A stretch of DNA of 64,000 nucleotides from Humulus lupulus. Taxonomy: Eukaryota > Streptophyta > Magnoliopsida > Rosales > Cannabaceae. Positions 23,341 to 34,365 of the stretch are shown here, one piece after another. Position 1 is the stretch's first letter, and each line of letters starts with the position of its first letter. The notes beneath the pieces are model-generated. The model was not told the DNA's origin, did not search any database, and worked only from the letters and a program-made list of their open reading frames with translations. The stretch lies in NCBI RefSeq assembly GCF_963169125.1, contig NC_084802.1:24827607-24891606 (forward strand). Reading direction: 5' to 3'. Both the position numbers and the translations under genes were made by a program.

Positions 23341-24049
23341 TAAGATTGCAATCATAGGATATTTAGGGGTCATAAGTCGTATACAATTATACCATGAGCT
23401 CAACAAAACATAACATCAATAAAAATAAACAATAACAGTGGATGGATTATTAACCAAACAGAAACTAAACACATCTGGAACATACCAGCAAAGGCTAATC
23501 GACACAATCAAAAGTTGGAATTCTAGATAAACCAACAGAACTCATAAGTCGAGACAAGGGCTGGAAATTTTTGCAAATAAGTTTCGACCTCGCAATCTCG
23601 AGATCATACTTGAGGATGAGGAAAAGTTACTATGGAAGAACAAAATATAACTAGACTAACGAGTTTACACGCCACTAAGTATTTTTTAATAGAAATACAT
23701 GGTAAAAGTAATATTCGACCTTGACAATAACAAAGTCGAAAAAGGAAAATTCTATGCATGAATGCATCAAAATTCGAGCTTAAACCTAACAAGTATTTGT
23801 ATAGATAACAATTACAACACTTTATGCACAAAATGTGTAAATATTTCAAGCAAGAAATGTAAGCATGTGAAAAAGTAAAAAGCATCCACAGTAGACAATA
23901 TGCGTAAATATTTCGAGCAAGGAATATAAGCATAAAAATAAGAACTACCATTGACATATAAGAAATATAAGTAAATGTTTCAAATTGTCTTTGCCCAAAG
24001 GGCATAAAAATAATTAAAAAATAATAATAATAAGAGACACAGCCCTTTT
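23341..24049. other. Non-coding segment between pol and antisense ORF
   Basis: I see no domain in this AT-rich stretch. A short minus-strand ORF (23604-24005) has no recognisable motif. A T/A homopolymer tract lies at 24044-24066. The integrase expected after the RNase H is missing from here. Confidence 0.5.
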
Positions 24050-24620
24050 TTTTTTAAAAAAAAAAACCAGTCCTTGCCAGCAGGTGCAGACTCGGCCTCC
24101 TCCCCTGTCTCCTCTTCAGCTCTACCATCCAATGTGGTGGTCGCAGCCTCCTCCTCGGTCAACTGAGCCTTCCACTTAGAGATGAATTCTTCCTCTATCC
24201 TCGAAGAAAAAGGTGTCCATATCAGGGTTCAGGGACCACATCATGTACATGGCCCGGTCGGTTGCCCAATCTTTTTTGACCTTGAATTCATCGAGCATGC
24301 ATTTATTTTCATCCTCAAGAATCTCGAAGGCAAAGTACTTCTCCTCCCTTAGGCGTTCGGCCTCTGCCTTGGTGGCACTTGTCTCCGCCTTCAAGCGATC
24401 AATCTCATCCTTAACAGCGTCAAAATCAACTGTCTTGGTATTGAGCTCTGCCTTCAAGTTGTCGATAGCAGTCTTGGAAGAGGCATGTTTGGCCGAAGAG
24501 ATTTTGAGGGTGTCCTCGAACTTGGCCTATGCCCCCTTGGTCTCTTTTAGATCATCCTCGACACGGATTCGAGCCTAGTTTGTGTCATAAACCAGGGTCT
24601 CGATCGCCGCCATTCTTGAG
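24050..24620 (-). pseudogene. Antisense extra ORF of the Tat-like element, C-terminal segment
   Basis: The minus strand encodes a heptad-rich coiled coil (residues such as DEIDRLKAETSATKAEAERL), then KKDWATDRAMYMMWSLNPD, and an acidic tail EEAATTTLDGRAEEETGEE in an adjacent frame. This matches the C-terminal part of plant proteins annotated as putative gypsy-type transposon / transposase_28 proteins, known from antisense ORFs of Tat elements. Function is unknown. It carries a stop after the FEDTLK region and a frameshift near 24180. The upstream part (24621-24980) is degraded. Its N-terminal segments lie beyond copia H and copia G. Confidence 0.65.
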
Positions 24621-24980
24621 GAAAAGAGAAAGCTTTGGGGAAGGATACCTAGGAGAGTATGAAACACAAGATTACCATGGTTAGAAAATCAACAAGTAAT
24701 CGAGAAAATAAATATCACATGAAATAGACTCTCTGAAACCCCGAGCTCCATGGTTTGGTCGACGAGGCGAGTAGGATTGTCCCCCTAAGGAACCGCCACA
24801 CATCGGCATCGAGGTTGCTTCATGACTAACCAACCCAAGATAGAAAGTCCGAGCAGAGATCGGTCTCTAGGGTCCCAATCACGCTTGCCAATGGGTATTC
24901 ACGCATGTGAGATGAGGCTACAATTTTTTGAGTTGGGCCACCCATAGGCTGAAGACCCGAAGGAAAAACAACCTTCTTTC

Positions 24981-26103
24981 TGTTATATTATTTTATAATA
25001 TAATGTAAAATTATATTATATTATAATATAATGTTTTAGATTAAATAAATGTGACAAAGTGTGTCACATATTGTAACATATAATAAGAGAGTTACAATAT
25101 TTAGATATATGAGATATATCCAAATAATGTAACATATTTGGTGTTACAAATTTGTAACTTCCAAATATTACCCTTTATTGTGTAAAATTGTTGTTACACA
25201 ATATTGAGATGAATTTCATAAAGCCATATGTGATATGGCTGTTAGAGATATGATTTTAACCCCAATAATGTGTTTTGGGAGTTACAAAATCATTTGGGAG
25301 GGTTTGGAACCGTTTGGAAAAACAACACAATTTTTTGTGCTGAAATTGGTCAGTGGCCGCGGCCACTAATGTCTCTGGCCGCGGCCACAGGCCAAAAACT
25401 GACCAAATTTTCAGTTTTTTCAATATTTGTTGAACGGCTCAAAAAACCCAAATAACTCTCAAATCTCTTTTTTAATTCCATATTAATCCAATTAAACATT
25501 GGTAACAACCATGGGGGTTGGTGGAATTTGAAATTCAAAGGGTGTCTCTAAACTCTATAAATAGGAGCCTATAGCTCACTTGTAAGACACAACTTTTCTA
25601 TCCACTAGAGCACTTGGATAGAAACACCTTGAGGCTTGATAATTCCATAAAGCTTTTCCAATATCTGAGAGAGATCCCTTAGTGCTTGAGTTAGGGGGAA
25701 ATAAGCTTTTGGACAAAGGTTTTATACCTTGTTCAAGTTGGTGATCCCCAATCCTCTTCACTTAGGTTGTGTAAGTGAGAGTTTGCTTTTGTTTCTGTTC
25801 TTCTTTCTATTGCATTGTTTTCTACTTATTCTATTGTTCCTATTACTTGTATTTCTTGTTCAAAGGTTGTAATCTTCTTTTCTTTATTTCAAACATTTTA
25901 GTTTACTTGTAACATTTTGCTTTGAGTTGTATTTCCACCATTCTCTTCTTCATCATCATCTTCTCCCTTTCTTTGGTTTATTTGTATTTTCAATTATAGA
26001 GTTGTAACCTTATTTAATCAATCTATATTTACTTGTAATATTATTGCATAGAGTTGTAATATTATAATCATTTCCATTGAGACAAAACAATATTTTCCTA
26101 ACA
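24981..26103 (+). mobile_element. 5' LTR of copia H
   Basis: The LTR is 1123 bp, TGTTATATTA to CCTAACA, with a TATA box CTATAAATAG at 25555-25564. Two GGCCGCGGCC palindromes lie at 25353-25388, about 180-200 bp upstream of the TATA box. The 3' LTR carries an additional 28 bp in this patch. The first 100 bp are rich in TATAATAT inverted repeats. Confidence 0.92.
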
Positions 26104-26131
26104 TTCAAAAGCTTAACCCTTTTTTGTTTCA

Positions 26132-29100
26132 ATGGAAGGGGAAACCATCAAGATCATGAACCAAGACCTAGTAAGGTTGGATAGGTTTGATGGATCCAAT
26201 TTTACTAGGTGGCAAGACAAGGTGAGGTTTCTTTTAACCACTCTCAAAATCGCCTACATCCTTGAGTCTTCCTTGGCGCCTCTAGTCGAGCCATCCAACA
26301 AAGACACTCCCGAGGAGGTGGAGAAGAGAAGGAAGAGGGAGGAGGACAACCTTCTTTGCAGGGGTCATATCCTCAATTCCTTATCCGATAGGCTCTATGA
26401 CCTCTACACCTAGAACAAATCGGCCAAGGAGATTTGGGATGCACTTGAGAAAAAGTTCAAGGCGGAAGAGGAAGGTACCAAAAAGTGTTTGATATCTCAA
26501 TACTTCGATTTCAATTTTTTTGGTGATAAACCTATTCTTCCTCAAATACATGAATTGCAAATTATTGTTAATAAATTGAAAGTGTTAAAGATTGAGCTTC
26601 CCGAGGCCTTTCAAGTTGATGCTTTTGTGGCTAAATTACCACCAACTTGGAAGAGCTATAGGAAAAGAATCCTTCATAAAAATGAGGATTATTCTTTGGA
26701 GGAAATCCAAAAACATATTCGAATCGAAGAGGAATCGATATGTAGAGATAAACTTGTGGAGGGGTCGAATGGAGAGACTTCCAAAGAAAATGCGGTGTCA
26801 CAACCAAAACATCCCAAAAACAAAGGGAAAAGGGGTAATGAGAAACCTTTGGGTCCAAAAACCAACCCAAACAAGTTTAAGGCCGAGAAAGGTCCTTGCT
26901 TCGTGTGTGGGAAAAAGGGTCACTATGCTAGAGAGTGTAGACATAGAAAAGACCAACAAGGACCTAAGGTGAACGCAACTCAAGAGGAAAACATAGTTGC
27001 TACCCTTAGTGAGGTGAATGCGGTCCAAGGCAAGGTGAAAGGGTGGTGGTATGATACATGTGCCATCGTCCATGTCACCTATGACAAATCATTGTTCAAG
27101 ACCTTTGAAGAGTCAAAGGGAAACCATGAGATACAAATGGGCAATGAGGGCAAATCCAAGGTACTTGGCAAAGGTACTATTGATGTCTACTTCACCTCCG
27201 GCAAGAAAGTTACATTAGTGAATGTACTTTAGGTTCCCGAAATGAGTAGAAACTTGGTAAGTGGTGAATTGCTTGGCAAGCCCGGCATTAAAGCCATTTT
27301 TGAGTCCGGTAAACTTTTACTTACCAAACCAAATGTATTTTTGGGAAAGGGGTACTCTTGTGAGGGTATGGTCAAGTTGTGCACCAATGATGTAACTTTC
27401 AATGTTATCAATAAAAATGCTAATTCCGCCTATATTGTTGAGTATGATTCATTATTTTTGTGGCATCTTAGACTATCACATATAGGTTTTTCAACCATGA
27501 AAAGAGTAGAAAAATGTGGTATGATTGCATGCAATATTAAAAACTATGGTAAATGTGAAACATGTGTTAAGGAGAAAATGATTAAGAAACAATTTCCTAG
27601 TGTAGAAAGATCATCTAATTTACTAGATTTAATCCATAGTGATCTTTGTGAATTAAATGGTGTTTTAACTAGAGGTGGTAAAAGGTATTTTCTTACTTTT
27701 ATAGATGATTTTAGTAGATATACCTATGTGTTTCTTTTAAAGCATAAAGATGAGACTTTTGATGCTTTTAAATTGTATAAATTAGAAGTTGAAAATCAAC
27801 TAAATAAAAAGATTAAGGTGCTAAGAAGTGATAGAGGAGGAGAGTACTTCTCTAATGAATTCAATACATTTTGTGAAGAAAATGCTATAATTCATGAGTG
27901 CACTGCACCTTATACACCACAACACAATGGTGTTGCCGAAAGGAAAAATAGGACTTATCTAGAGATGATAAATTCTATGTTGGTGTTTTATAAGTTGAAC
28001 TTCAACTTATGGGGTGAAGCGCTTTTGACTGCTTGTCACATTCTTAATCGAATATCGATGAAGAAAAATGAGATATCTCCATATGAGTTATGGAAAGGAA
28101 GAAAACCCAACATAGGGTACTTCAAAGTGTGGGGGTGTCTTGCATATTGCAAGAAAAACGAACCTAATAGAACAAAGTTAGGTTCAAGAGCCATAAAGTA
28201 TGCTTTTGTTGGTTATGCCAACAATAGTAAAGCTTATAGGCTATTAGACTTAGAGTCTAATATTGTGATTTAATCTAGAGAAGTTGAATTCTTTGAGAAC
28301 ATGTTAAGTGGCAACAATTCTCAAGCTTCAACATCTCTAAAGGAGAATATGTTATATGAGAACAATTCTCAAGCTTCTACATCCAAAGTTGATTCTCAAG
28401 AGGAGAATTCTCAAAAGGATGTAAAGCAACCCTTTGATCCTAGAAAAAGTCAAAGGCTTAAAAGTCTAGTAGTGGATGAGGTAGATCCTCAACGAATTTC
28501 GTTCTACATGGTAGAAGGAAAAAGAGAGGAAGTCATTAGGAAAATTTCTATTGTACTTCTCGTTGAGGATGATCCTAAGACTTATAGAGAAGCTATGCAA
28601 TCAAGAGATAGTGCATTTTGGAAAGAAGACATCAATGATGAGATGGATTCCATTCTTTCCAATAACACTTGGGAATTGGTAGACCTCCCACCGGGGTCTA
28701 AGCCAATTGGGTGTAAGTGGGTATTTAGGAGAAAATACCACACTGACGGCACTATCCAAACCTTTAAAGCTAGATTAGTAGCTAAAGGGTTTAGGCAAAA
28801 AGAGGGTATCGATTATTTCGATACCTATGCGCCTGTTGCAAGAACAACTTCTATAAGAATTTTGTTCGCTCTAGCTTCTATACACAACTTGTATGTTCAT
28901 CAAATGGATGTCAAAACGGCATTCCTTAATGGTGACCACAATGAGGAGGTCTATATGGAACAACCCGAAGGGTTTGTCCTACCAAAATATGAACATAAAG
29001 TGTGTAGACTTGTAAAATCCTTATATGGATTGAAACAAGCTCCTAAGCAATGGCCTGAGAAATTTGATCAAGCCATCATGTCTAATGGGTTTAGACATAA

Positions 29101-30124
29101 CATTGGTGACAAGTGTTTGTATTCCAAAACTTGTAAGGGATATGTGACCATTGTTTGCTTATATGTGGATGACATGCTTATTTTAAGTAATAGCATGAAA
29201 GGGATAGATGAAACGAAGAGGTTTCTATCATCAACCTTCAAGATGAAAGATCTTGGAGAAGTTGATACCATACTCGGTATCAAAATAAAGAAACATAGTG
29301 GGGGTTTTGCGTTAGGGCAAGCCCACTATGTTGAGAAAGTATTGAACAAATTTAACCATCTCAAGGTTAAAGATGCCAATACTCCATTCGATCATAGTGT
29401 AAAACTAGAGAAGAATGAAGGAAGAGCAGTGGCTCAATTGGAGTACGCTAGTGCTATAGGGAGTCTAATGTACGCTGCCCAGTGTACTAGACCTGATATA
29501 GCATTTGCGGTAAGTAAACTTAGTAGGTTTACAAGTAATCCAAGTGTGGATCACTGGAAGGCAATTGGAAGAGTCCTAGGTTATCTTAAGAAAACCAAAG
29601 GACTAAGCCTTCACTACTCCAAATTTCCTTCGATTTTAGAAGGATATACAGATGCAAGTTGGATATCCAATCTTGGGGACAACTTGTCCACAACTGGTTG
29701 GGTATTTACACTTGGTGGAGGTGCAATTTCTTGGGGTTCCAAGAAACAAACCTGTATATCTCATTCCACTATGGAAGCAGAGTTCATAGCTCTAGCTGCT
29801 ACTGGCAAAGAGGCCGAATGGTTAAGGGATCTGTTGATAGAGATTCCCCTAATCAAAGATAATGTATCTACTATATCGATACATTGTGATAGCCAGGTGA
29901 CATTGGCTAGAGCATACAGCGGAGTGTATAATGGGAAGTCTATACACATTAGTCTAAGACATGGATATGTAAGAGAATTGATTCAAAGAGGAGTCATCTC
30001 AATATCCTATGTGTGAACAAGTGAAAATCTGGCGGATCCTTTCACTAAGCCACTAACGAGGGATTTAGTGGATGCATCATCTCGAGGGATGGGACTTAAA
30101 CTCCCTAAAGAGATTCACGATTGA
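26132..30124 (+). pseudogene. gag-pol: Copia H gag-pol polyprotein, one frame with four premature stops
   Basis: The frame starts MEGETIKIMNQDLV 28 bases after the LTR and is open for about 1330 codons to the stop at 30122-30124, apart from stops at 26411, 27230, 28271 and 30014. Gag ends with the zinc knuckle CFVCGKKGHYAREC (about 26897-26939). The protease motif reads WWYDTCAIVHVTY, with Cys where DSGA/DTGA is usual. Integrase shows HLRLSH..CETC and Asp (HSDLCE), Asp (RSDRGGEY) and Glu (AERKNRT). RT has LYVDDMLIL at about 29162. RNase H shows [16 protein letters not shown] and HCDSQ, ending SENLADPFTKPL after the last stop. Polyprotein size and domain order are normal for copia. Confidence 0.92.
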
Positions 30125-30129
30125 TGGTA

Positions 30130-30649
30130 ACCTATCTTCACACTAGTTATTCAACTAGTGTTAGGTTCAATAGGTAATAACAAGTCAATCAAGTGAATAT
30201 TAGTTGTACTCAAAACAAGTCCCATCTGAGATATTGAGTACTTGTGTGTTACCAAGTGGAGGGTTAAAACCGAAAGGTTTTTTAATAGAATTCAGTCTTG
30301 TAAAGACAAGTATTTTTGGTAACAAAATACTGTAAGAATTCTACCTATATGGACCTAGGGGTGGTGCCGCCTCTCATGAGAATTGGGAGTATTCTCAAGA
30401 ACGTCCAAGAATGGAAAGTGCACATGGCCATTAACGGTGGAAAGCGAGACATAGAGGTCTCAAGTGAACATCGCAAAGGTGTGTGTGTTATCACCGATTT
30501 GTCATCATGAAAAGATGGTTCAATGCCTAGTGCAACCTAATTTTTGACAAATTTTGTGATAATTACACTATAGTAAAGTTCAAGTTGAAAAACACTTTAC
30601 TTTATGCACTAATGCAATGACTTCTATAAGAGAGAGTTCTTATTTAATC
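30130..30649 (+). other. Copia H 3' untranslated region
   Basis: The segment between the polyprotein stop and the PPT has no coding signature. Parts of it (near 30170-30210) resemble the sequence after the RNase H of copia G, so the 3' UTR is shared by the two families. A short ORF at 30316-30510 has no recognisable domain. Confidence 0.6.
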
Positions 30650-30733
30650 AAGTGGGGGATATGTTATATTTCAAAATATAATGATTGATTAAATAAGTGT
30701 TACAATAGATAACTATTTAATCTTGTGGGGGAA
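30650..30733 (+). other. Polypurine tract of copia H, with an upstream duplicate
   Basis: TTGTGGGGGAA at 30723-30733 abuts the 3' LTR and serves as the PPT for plus-strand priming. About 80 bp upstream, AAGTGGGGGATA is followed by TGTTATATTTC, which resembles the LTR start. The pair looks like a partial duplication of the PPT plus LTR edge. Confidence 0.75.
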
Positions 30734-31884
30734 TGTTATATTATTTTATAATATAATGTAAAATTATATTATATTATAATATAATGTTTTAGATTAAATA
30801 AATGTGACAAAGTGTGTCACATATTGTAACATATAATAAGAGAGTTACAATATTTAGATATATGAGATATATCCAAATAATGTAACATATTTGGTGTTAC
30901 AAATTTGTAACTTCCAAATATTACTCTTTATTGTGTAAAATTGTTGTTACACAATATTGAGATGAATTTCATAAATCCATATGTGATATGGTTGTTAGAG
31001 ATATGATTTTAACCCCAATAATGTGTTTTGGGAGTTACAAAATCATTTGGAAGGGTTTGGAACCGTTTGGAAAAACAACACAATTTTTTGTGCTGAAATT
31101 GGTCAGTGGCCGCGGCCTGTGGGTCAGAGACCAATGGCCGCAGCCACTAATGTCTTTGGCCGCGGCCATAGGCCAAAAACTGACCAAATTTTCAGTTTTT
31201 TCAATATTTGTTGAACGGCTCAAAAAACCCAAATTACTCCCAAATCTCTTTTTTAATTCCATATTAATCCAATTAAACATTGGTAACAGCTATGGGGGTT
31301 GGTGGAATTTGAAATTCAAAGGGTGTCTCTAAACTCTATAAATAGGAGCCTATAGCTCACTTGTAAGACACAACTTTTCTATCCACTAGAGCACTTGGCT
31401 AGAAACACCTTGAGGCTTGATAATTCCAGAAAGCTTTTCCAATATCTGAGAGAGATCCCTTAATGCTTGAGTTAGGGAGAAATAAGCTTTTGGACAAAGG
31501 TTTTATACCTTGTTCAAGTTGGTGATCCCCAATCCTCTTCACTTAGGTTGTGTAAGTGAGAGTTTGCTTTTGTTTCTGTTCTTCTTTCTATTGCATTGTT
31601 TTCTACTTATTCTCTTGTTCCTATTACTTGTATTTCTTGTTCAAAAGTTGTAATCTTCTTTTCTTTATTTCAAACATTTTAGTTTACTTGTAACATTTTG
31701 CTTTGAGTTGTATTTCCACCATTCTCTTCTTCATCATCATCTTCTCCCTTTCTTTGGTTTATTCATATTTTCAGTTATAGAGTTGTAACCTTATTTAATC
31801 AATCTATATTTACTTGTAATTTTATTGCATAGAGTTGTAATATTATAATAATCTCCATTGAGGCAAAACAATATTTTCCTAACA
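30734..31884 (+). mobile_element. 3' LTR of copia H
   Basis: The LTR is 1151 bp, with the same ends as the 5' LTR and a TATA box at 31336-31345. It is 28 bp longer than the 5' LTR in the GGCCGCGGCC patch at 31105-31170. Next to it is the TSD CTTTC, after which the antisense Tat ORF resumes. Confidence 0.92.
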
Positions 31885-31889
31885 CTTTC

Positions 31890-33382
31890 CATTTTCTCCA
31901 GTAGGGACCAGGCAAGGAGGAGGAGGAGGCGGAGACCGGGGGCTTGATGGTGGTTACCATTGAGGTCGCAGGGCTACTGACCATGTCTATAGAATCCAGA
32001 GCCTGGGGCTTGGGCTCGTTGGAGATAGGCTTCGAGGGATAGGAACCCTCTGCAACCTTCGCAGACTTCGAAGGAGCACCTTTTTTCGAGGTGGCATATC
32101 CTTTTTCGAGGTGGTGCATCCTCTCTTTGTCCCTGAGCGTTAGGGGGTTTCCCCAGGAGGTTTTCCAAGTCTGATTCCATGTCACCTGATAAGAACAAAA
32201 GAGGCCAATCAAGCCAAGAAAGAAAAAATCATACACATTTCAATATTAAAAAAGATTTAAGTATTTGGAACCTAATTGGATGGCTCATTAGAGCTCGAAC
32301 TTAGGGACCAGAAAATTCCCCTATCTTCTGATGAGGCTAATGGAGTCCCCTCCTTGAAAGTAGGGGACATCCTTGAAAAGCCCCTATAATCGTTAGTACC
32401 ATATTGCATGGCTACCCCATCCAAGACCTCGTTTAAAATATACATGGTCTGGTATTTCCCTAGCCAACTATCGAACCTATGGAATCTAAGGTCTACTCTT
32501 GGCCATGCCAAGAAGTTATTCCTGGGGTTCTTAAAAAGAACCATTACATTGGGTCGAGAGAGAGAAACTGCAACGATGGGTCGAGCACAACTTTACTTCC
32601 ACTTGACGAGCTCGCTGAGGCCTCGTCTTGTGCCTCATTACCTGAGCCTAAGAGTTTGAAAGGGGGAGATCTAGGGGTACGCAAGATTGAGCCCGCGTAT
32701 TTGCCTCTCACGGGGAGCTTGGTGGTGAGCAAGAGGACATCTTCCCATCTCACATATTTGCGATTGCCCAAGTCGTCGGTAGTCTCACCCTTTTCAAGAA
32801 TGTTGCAAACTCGAAGCTTGTCTACGTGAAGAATGTATGAGAGGGAGTGCCGACCGTAGGGAAGCTTAAGGATAACTTCCCTATGTTCCCCGATGGCATC
32901 TGTGGGCTGGGGATGATGATAGTTGGCTGTATACAAGAATTGAGTGAGTCAATCGAGCTTGCAAATGAAAGGGAAAGTCTAATCAGAAAAGACTATAGCA
33001 AGATACTTATGAATTCGTTGGAAGGATTAGAAGCGAGAGGGAGCGAGACCATCCATCTAGAATAAGGCGGTTTTGAAGTTAGGAGGATGATTTTGGATAT
33101 CCTTGAATAGTTGTTTCTCCTTGGGATAGCTCGAAAGGTAATAGAACCCATCTCCGTCGTGAGCTCGAGAGGGGTTGCTTTTGAGGCAAAAGAGATAGAG
33201 GCTCTCATGTGTCGTCGGCTCCACCCACTTCATCTCCTGGTACAAAGACCTTAATTCAGTTAGGACCTTGTATGAGTTCGTTTGGAGTTGGATGGGGCTA
33301 TAATAGCATAGTCCAGAAATCTTCAGAAGTAATCCTTTAGTGACAGTAAAGTCCCAGCTCGCAAGTGCTCATGACTCCAGGC
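31890..33382 (-). pseudogene. Antisense extra ORF of the Tat-like element, middle segment
   Basis: Reading minus from 33382, the frame gives AWSHEHLRAGTLLSLKDYF, then after a frameshift IQLQTNSYKVLTELRSLY, EMKWVEPTTHESLYLFCL and GDGFYYLSSYPKEKQLFKD, the core of the plant transposase_28 / putative gypsy-type transposon family. Further along are HREVILKLPYGR (about 32880) and a Ser/Pro-rich linker near 31900-32060. Stops and frameshifts break it several times. The N-terminal segment is at 43441-43769 beyond copia G. It was probably one ORF of several hundred codons before the insertions. Confidence 0.7.
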
Positions 33383-33641
33383 TGTTGGGGGAGAGAGAGA
33401 TAACACCACGACAAGTACTCACGCTACCTTTATAGATGCTTGTTACACTCAATTGAACTTCATTAAAAGCCCAAGGCTTAACCCTAACTCGGTAGCAACC
33501 AACACTAACCATCTTGGATGGAATTCATCATAACTTTTAGTGTTGAAACTATTCACTTATCAATGACTTGTTCTTACCCGTTGAACTCTTTCCCTTGATT
33601 TGTACAAGTTGAGAGTTGGGTTTCCATCATTGGTGAATTTA
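33383..33641 (-). other. Copia G 3' UTR joined to the last bases of its 3' LTR
   Basis: The first 35 bases (TGTTGGGGGAGAG followed by GAGATAACAC) resemble the outer end of the 5' LTR at 42611. The remainder resembles copia H 3' UTR sequence. The PPT and some 800 bp of LTR expected between them are absent, so an internal deletion removed most of the 3' LTR. Confidence 0.6.
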
Positions 33642-34365
33642 TTATTCTAGGAGTTTCAATCCCATCCCTTTTGAAGTATAACTTACTAACCTTCTCACAA
33701 GAGGTTTTGTAAATGGATCTGCTAAGTTTTCACTTGTTTTAACATATGAGGTTGATATGATTCCACCTTGAATCAATTGTCTCACATATTCATGTCTTAG
33801 ACTAATGTGTCTAGACTTTCCATTATACACACTATTATATGCTCTAGCAAGTGCGGATTTGCTATCACCATGTATTGAAATTGTTGATACCATGTCCGTT
33901 GTTAAAGGAATATCCATCATTAGATTCCTAAGCCACTCGGCCTCTTTTTTGGTTGCCGCTAAAGCTATAAACTCCGCTTCCATGGTTGAGTGTGATATAC
34001 ACGTTTGCGTCTTGGAGCCCCATGAGATTGCAGCACCTCCAATAGTAAACACCCAACCAGTGGTGGAGAGATTATCTCCGATTCCCGATATCCAATTAGC
34101 ATCCGAATATCCTTCAAGTATCTTTGAAAAGTTTGTATAGTGAAGACTATACTCTTTGGTACCCTTAAGATAACCGAGTATTCTCCCAATAACTTTCCAA
34201 TCCATGATACTTGGATTGCTAGTAAACCTACTGAGTTTACTAACTGCATATGCAATATCTGCTCTTGTGCAATGAGCGGCTTACATTAGGCTACCTATTG
34301 CACTTGCATATTCCAATTGAGTCACCGCTCTTCCTTTATTCTTTTCAAACTTCATGTTTGAATCA
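33642..34365 (-). pseudogene. Copia G RNase H (C-terminal part of pol)
   Basis: The minus strand reads [12 protein letters not shown], then a stop, then [72 protein letters not shown] and TSENLADPFTKPL, ending at a natural stop at 33642. RNase H catalytic residues (Asp of SDAN, Glu of MEAEF, Asp of GDSKS) are present. The upstream part of the same frame continues at 38119 once the solo LTR and one TSD copy are removed. Confidence 0.9.

Larger units (their letters stand above)
24981..31884 (+). mobile_element. Near-intact Ty1/copia element H
   Basis: Two LTRs (24981-26103 and 30734-31884) flank a single gag-pol frame, and the element is bounded by CTTTC at 24976-24980 and 31885-31889. By eye the LTRs differ at about 23 positions in 1123, plus one 28-bp indel, so it is a fairly recent insertion. 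It lies within the antisense ORF region of the Tat-like element. Domain order gag, protease, integrase, RT, RNase H identifies Ty1/copia. The copy carries four premature stops and needs proteins from another copy to move. Confidence 0.95.

Noticed and set aside
23604..24005. 133-codon minus-strand ORF with Cys/Leu-rich segments
   Set aside because: AT-rich low-complexity translation, no motif, and it overlaps the end of the antisense Tat ORF in another frame.
30316..30510. 64-codon ORF after copia H pol
   Set aside because: No domain, no similarity to copia accessory proteins that I know, and it lies in the 3' UTR before the PPT.
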